This document shows positions 51,964 to 55,668 of a stretch of DNA of 55,668 nt, piece after piece. The stretch comes from Microbacteriaceae bacterium 3FA27C10 (GTDB taxonomy: Bacteria; Actinomycetota; Actinomycetes; Actinomycetales; Microbacteriaceae): positions 1 through 55,668 of the forward strand of contig SCNI01000024.1 of NCBI GenBank assembly GCA_005502775.1, given 5' to 3'. A model generated the notes under the pieces. That model did no database searches. It saw only the letters and a program-made list of their open reading frames with translations, and was not told where the DNA came from. Position 1 is the stretch's first letter. Each line of letters begins with the position of its first letter. Both the position numbers and the translations under genes were made by a program.

Positions 51964-53262
51964 CTACTCGTAGCGCAGCGAGGAGATCGGGTCCTGCCGC
52001 GCGGCGCGCAGAGCCGGGATGGTGCCGGCCAGGAAGGCGATGCCCATCACGGTCAGCACGATCGTGAGCAGGGCCACGGGGTCGAAGGCGATCAGCGTCA
52101 GCCCCGGGAGGCCGGACAGCAGCCCGTGCGACAGCACGCGGTTCGCGAGCGAGCCCACGAGCATCCCGACGCCCACCCCGATGGCGGAGCCGAGGAAGCC
52201 GATGAACACGGCCTCGAGGCTGAACAGCCCGAAGACCCTGCCGCCCGACATGCCCATGGCCTTCATCAGGCCGATCTCGCGGGTGCGCTCCTGCACGCTC
52301 ATGAGGAGCGTGTTCACGATGCCGAAGCCGGCGGCGAGCAGCGCGATGATCGCGAAGCCGTTGAGCACCAGGATGATGCCGTCGATCACCGTCTTGAACG
52401 CCCCCAGGGTGTCGTTCACCGTGGTTCCGGTGAAGCCGGCGGTTTTGAGGTCGGCCTTCAGGGTGTCGATCTGGGTCTGTGACGCCGAGGGGTCGAAGCG
52501 CACGGTGGCGGAGGCGTAGCTCGCGGTGCTGGCCGCCGTGAGGCCGGTGCTCTGCGTGTTGTAGAGCGAGCGCATGAGGGCGTCGTTCGGCGTGATCGAG
52601 GTGCCCGCGATGAGACCCGGATGCGCGACGCCCACGATGGTGGCGTCGGCTGTCGACTGCACGCCCTTCGCATCCGTCACCGCGATGGTCAGCGTCTTCC
52701 CCACCGCCGCGGCGTCGTCGGCGAAGCCGAGCGGCGTCACGTAGGACTCGGGGATGGCGACCTGGAAGTCCGTGGCGTCGAACTGCGGCTGCGCGCCGGC
52801 GGCCAGGTCGAGCTTCATGCCCGACACGAAGCTGCCGAGGGTGGCCTGGTACTTCGTGCCGCTGCCGGCCACCACGTAGTCGGGCTTCACCGTCAGCGTG
52901 GGGGTCACGCTCGTGACGCCCGGAACCGCGGCCAGAGTGGTGAGGTCGGCGTCGGTGATGGCGGTCACCTCGGTGCGCGCGGCCGGGCCGATGCCCCCTG
53001 CCCGCACGGTGGTGGAGTTCGGGTCGTAGACCTGAGGCCCGGATGACGCGGCCTCGGCCGGCGTCTTCGTGACGGTCATCACGTCGTTCGCCCCGATCGA
53101 GGCCACCGTGGTGGTGATGTACTGGTTGATTCCGGTGCCGACCGCGCTCGTGAGGGTCAGCGTGAAGGCACCGATGAAGATGGCGATCACCGTGAGGGTG
53201 GTGCGGGTCTTGCTGCGCAGGCTGTTGCTGACGGCCGCGCGGATGAGGTCGAGGCCGTTCAT
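51964..53262 (-). CDS. MacB/FtsX-type ABC transporter permease
   Basis: A 432-residue permease with the FtsX architecture: one N-terminal helix after LRSKTRTTLTVIAIFIGAF, an extracytoplasmic domain of about 240 residues (MacB_PCD-like), then three C-terminal helices with LMSVQERTREIGLMKAMGMS (20), the conserved loop. It ends IPALRAARQDPISSLRYE, the usual PxxALRYE-like tail. Partner of the ATPase that immediately precedes it (4-bp ATGA overlap). Such two-gene transporters expel antimicrobial peptides or lipoproteins, or signal to sensor kinases. Longer open frame upstream is a shadow of the ATPase. Confidence 0.92.
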   Translation of the reverse strand: MNGLDLIRAAVSNSLRSKTRTTLTVIAIFIGAFTLTLTSAVGTGINQYITTTVASIGANDVMTVTKTPAEAASSGPQVYDPNSTTVRAGGIGPAARTEVTAITDADLTTLAAVPGVTSVTPTLTVKPDYVVAGSGTKYQATLGSFVSGMKLDLAAGAQPQFDATDFQVAIPESYVTPLGFADDAAAVGKTLTIAVTDAKGVQSTADATIVGVAHPGLIAGTSITPNDALMRSLYNTQSTGLTAASTASYASATVRFDPSASQTQIDTLKADLKTAGFTGTTVNDTLGAFKTVIDGIILVLNGFAIIALLAAGFGIVNTLLMSVQERTREIGLMKAMGMSGGRVFGLFSLEAVFIGFLGSAIGVGVGMLVGSLANRVLSHGLLSGLPGLTLIAFDPVALLTIVLTVMGIAFLAGTIPALRAARQDPISSLRYE

Positions 53263-54008
53263 GCCGCCACCTCCGTCGTCGAGGCGGCGGGGGCGGTGCC
53301 CTGGGCGGTGCCCGGGGCGGGCGCGGCGAGCGAGTCGACGACGAGGCCGTCGCGGAGGTACACACGGCGATCGCAGCGGGCCGCGAGGTCTTCGTCGTGC
53401 GTCACGATGATGAGCGTGATGCCGGTGCGCCGGTTGAGGTCGAAGAGGATGTCCTCCACCACCGCCCCGGTGGCCGAGTCGAGGTTTCCGGTGGGCTCGT
53501 CGGCGAAGATCACGCTCGGGTTGTTCACGAGCGCCCGGGCGATGACCACGCGCTGCTTCTGGCCGCCCGAGAGGTCGGTGGCCTTGTTCTTGGCCTTGTC
53601 GGCGAGCTCGAGCTGGGCGAGCGCCTCCATCCCGCGCCGCTTGCGCTCGGCTCCGCGCACGCCGGCGATCTTGAGCGGCAGCGTCACGTTGTCGAGCACG
53701 GTGGTGCCCGGCGTGAGGAAGAACTGCTGGAACACGAAGCCGAAGGTGGCGTTGCGCGTCTTGTTGAGGGTGGAGCCCCTGAGCACCGCGGCATCCCGCC
53801 CGCTCAGCTCGATCTCGCCCGTCGTGGGCTTGTCGAGCAGCGCCAGCAGGTGCATCAGCGTCGACTTGCCCGAGCCGCTCTTGCCGACGATCGCGACCGA
53901 CTCGCCCTTGGCGACGTCGAGCGAGACGCCGCGGAGGGCCTCGAACTTGGTGGGGCCGCGGCCGTACGACTTGTGTACGTCTCTCGCGGCCAGAACGGGC
54001 ACGGGCAT
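53259..54008 (-). CDS. MacB-type ABC transporter ATPase
   Basis: A 249-residue ABC ATPase of the LolD/MacB group. Walker A GKSGSGKST, FQQFFLTPG Q-loop region, signature LSGGQKQRVVIARAL, Walker B VIFADEPTGNLD and switch His in IIVTHDEDLA are all intact. LxxLxKPTxGE and the DEPTGNLDS ending define the group. The ATG at 54008 has GAGGAG 6-8 nt upstream; the frame to 54110 is rejected. It overlaps the permease by 4 bp and heads the ABC-RND run, divergent from a histidine kinase gene. C-terminal 25 residues are an Ala/Pro/Thr tail. Confidence 0.93.
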   Translation of the reverse strand: MPVPVLAARDVHKSYGRGPTKFEALRGVSLDVAKGESVAIVGKSGSGKSTLMHLLALLDKPTTGEIELSGRDAAVLRGSTLNKTRNATFGFVFQQFFLTPGTTVLDNVTLPLKIAGVRGAERKRRGMEALAQLELADKAKNKATDLSGGQKQRVVIARALVNNPSVIFADEPTGNLDSATGAVVEDILFDLNRRTGITLIIVTHDEDLAARCDRRVYLRDGLVVDSLAAPAPGTAQGTAPAASTTEVAA

Positions 54009-54164
54009 GGGGTCTCCTCGAGGTGGGATGCAGGGCGGCCGGCTGCAGGGCTCCGGCACGGTTCCATGCTTCCGCCGGAGCGCGCATCCGTCGTCCCGCC
54101 GTCGTGGCAACTTCGCCCGGCCGGTGTCGTCTCGGGGGATGACGACGGGAGGCCCCGGGAGCTG

Positions 54165-54190
54165 CGGCGTACCGCGAACGCGGTATGCCG
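54165..54190. promoter_or_regulatory. 11-bp inverted repeat in the divergent ABC/kinase promoter region
   Basis: CGGCGTACCGC (54165-54175) and GCGGTATGCCG (54180-54190) form an inverted repeat around GAAC, with 10 of 11 positions matching. It lies in the 272-bp region between the divergent ABC ATPase and histidine kinase genes, which is otherwise featureless apart from the ribosome sites. Candidate operator, possibly for the response regulator presumed to lie beyond the window. Confidence 0.5.
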
Positions 54191-54280
54191 GGTCACGGCG
54201 GCGGAGGGATGTGGGCCGCCGGGGGTTGCTGAGAGGATGGCCTGACGTCGTGCACGCCCGACGGCGGAAGGAGGTGCACC

Positions 54281-55668
54281 GTGCCCGGTTCGGCAGACCC
54301 CGGCGGCCTCGTGCGCCGCCGCCGCATCCTGAGCATCGCGGTGACGGTCGTGACCGTCGTGCTCGTGGTGGGCTCGGCTTTCGCCCCCAACGGGCTCGGC
54401 GGCGCGGGCTGGACCAGCGTCCCCTCGGCGCTCGTGATGCTCGCCCTGCTGACCGCGGTGCTGCTGCGCGGCCGCTTGCCGCGCACGACCGCGATCGCGG
54501 CGATCGCGATCGGTGCCGCGGGCTTCATCGTCGACGCCCCGTCGGCCGGGATCATCATCGCCACCCTGGTGGTGCTCTACAGCGCCGCCACCCTCACCGA
54601 CCGGCGCACCACGATCGTGATCGGGCTGGCCGGCGCCGCGGTGCTCGGCACGGCCGCCGGGGTGTTCCTGCCCGACACCTGGCGCGACGTGCGCACCGTG
54701 GTACAGATCGTCGGCTTCGTCGGTCTGGCCTCGACCGCGGGCGACGCCACGCGCTCCCGCCGGGCCTTCATCGAGTCGATCACCGAGCGGGCTCTCCGCG
54801 CCGAGCAGACCAAGGAGGCCGAGGCACAGCGCCGCGTGGCCGAGGAACGGCTGCGCATCGCCCGCGACCTGCACGACGTGATGGCCCACCAGATCGCGGT
54901 CATCAGTCTGCACGCGAACGCGGCCACCGCCTCGCTGCGCACCCGGCCCGACGATGCCGAACGCTCGCTCGGCACCATCCGCGAGGCCGCGCGCACCGTG
55001 CTCGGCGAGATCGGGAGCCTGCTGACGGTGCTGCGCGCCGTCGACGGTCCGGATGCCGGCGCAGGCACGGGCACTGGCACGGGCACGGGCACGGGCGCAG
55101 GCAGCGGAGCGGGCGGGAACCCGGGCTCGACCGGCGGCACCGGGGCACCCGTGGTTCCGGTACCGGGACTCGGCGATCTCGACACGCTGCTCGCCGACTT
55201 CGCGCGCGGCGGCTTCCTCGTCGACGTGCGCACCGCGGGCGAGCGGGTGCCCCTGCCCGCGCCCGTGGACATCGTGGCGTTCCGGGTCATCCAGGAGGCC
55301 CTCACGAACGCCCTCAAACACGGCAGCGACGGCTCGGCCCTGCTGAGCCTCGACTACTCGCCGACCGCGGTGGAGATCATCGTCACGAACGTGGTGGAGA
55401 CCGTGCCCGCAGTGGCCGGCTCCGCCCCGCTGGGCTCCGGCCACGGGCTCATCGGTGTCGCCGAACGCGTGGCCTCGGTGAGCGGAACGCTCGAGACCGG
55501 GGCCGGCCCTGGTCCCGTCTTCCGCTTCACGGCCCGGCTCCCCCTGGACGGCGCAACCGCCGCGGAGCAGGCATCGGCATCCGCATCCGTGTCGGCCCCG
55601 GGCGAGCCGCACACCTCCGGCCACGCGGCCGCGCGACCCCGCACGTGCGCCCCCGCCGATCGCACAGC
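54281..55668 (+). CDS. sensor histidine kinase (HisKA_3, NarL-type), 3' end outside window
   Basis: At least 462 codons and open to the window edge. About four hydrophobic helices in residues 15-155, then the dimerisation/phosphorylation motif RIARDLHDVMAHQ with His at about 198, and a GHKL ATPase domain: QEALTNALKHG (N-box, Asn near 343) and GHGLIGVAERV. This is the DesK/LiaS-like class that pairs with a NarL-type regulator, probably encoded just downstream. Between the two domains (about 256-292) is a Gly/Thr/Ser linker from a GGCACG-type tandem repeat. The C-terminus extends into an Ala/Ser/Pro tail beyond the kinase domain. GTG start at 54281 with AAGGAGG 6 nt upstream. Divergent from the ABC-RND efflux genes, so probably senses an envelope or antimicrobial signal. 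Confidence 0.9.
   Translation, partial: MPGSADPGGLVRRRRILSIAVTVVTVVLVVGSAFAPNGLGGAGWTSVPSALVMLALLTAVLLRGRLPRTTAIAAIAIGAAGFIVDAPSAGIIIATLVVLYSAATLTDRRTTIVIGLAGAAVLGTAAGVFLPDTWRDVRTVVQIVGFVGLASTAGDATRSRRAFIESITERALRAEQTKEAEAQRRVAEERLRIARDLHDVMAHQIAVISLHANAATASLRTRPDDAERSLGTIREAARTVLGEIGSLLTVLRAVDGPDAGAGTGTGTGTGTGAGSGAGGNPGSTGGTGAPVVPVPGLGDLDTLLADFARGGFLVDVRTAGERVPLPAPVDIVAFRVIQEALTNALKHGSDGSALLSLDYSPTAVEIIVTNVVETVPAVAGSAPLGSGHGLIGVAERVASVSGTLETGAGPGPVFRFTARLPLDGATAAEQASASASVSAPGEPHTSGHAAARPRTCAPADRT

Noticed and set aside
1-55668. tRNA, rRNA, CRISPR array, IS element or prophage
   Set aside because: No transposase, integrase, phage structural gene, regularly spaced repeat or recognisable tRNA/rRNA sequence was seen on reading.

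Overview
The window is very GC-rich, densely coded actinobacterial chromosome. GTG starts and 4-bp ATGA overlaps are common, and the gene content (menaquinone biosynthesis, F420-type LLM oxidoreductase, LAxTG class E sortase substrates, DUF222 HNH endonuclease, YkoEDC transporter) points to a Microbacteriaceae-like member of the Micrococcales. No rRNA, tRNA, CRISPR array, insertion sequence or phage gene was recognised. Many genes carry a TAnnnT hexamer 6-7 nt before the start codon, the mark of leaderless transcripts.

Layout. 1-9.1 kb: the 3'-truncated end of a FAD-linked oxidase and a 2556-residue sortase-anchored repeat protein. 9.3-11.7 kb: a MocR-type regulator and a DMT exporter whose divergent start codons overlap. 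11.7-16.6 kb: a menaquinone/redox block (DUF1653, fprA, polyprenyl diphosphate synthase, menG, menF). 16.6-20 kb: a 60-residue LAQTG protein, two DUF202 proteins, a DUF1345 protein, and an ECF sigma operon with two Asp23/Gls24-like proteins. 20.1-25.6 kb: an ECF-type (YkoE/D/C) transporter interrupted by a divergent membrane-anchored peptidase-like protein. 25.6-29 kb: a DUF606/YdcZ transporter and a DEAD-box helicase with a huge disordered Arg/Tyr/Gly N-terminus. 29.4-35.5 kb: an alpha/beta hydrolase, a PucR-type regulator, a monooxygenase-fold protein, an LLM oxidoreductase, a CynX-type MFS exporter and a ketopantoate reductase-like protein.

35.6-41.2 kb holds the most unusual locus: TetR - MMPL - YhgE/Pip. 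The MMPL transporter carries a C-terminal domain that looks like a catalytically dead ABC ATPase, and YhgE is an ABC-2-like membrane protein. The TetR promoter is overlapped by a perfect 16-bp palindrome. 41.3-46.9 kb: an asparagine-type amino acid permease, a compositionally distinct secreted protein, an epimerase/aldo-keto reductase pair and a DUF1304 membrane protein. 47-48.6 kb: a DUF222/HNH endonuclease gene broken by one in-frame stop. 48.6-55.7 kb: an RND pump and a MacB-like ABC pair in one run, divergent from a sensor histidine kinase cut by the window end, with an 11-bp inverted repeat in the shared promoter region.

All functions are read from motifs and family resemblance; no search was run.
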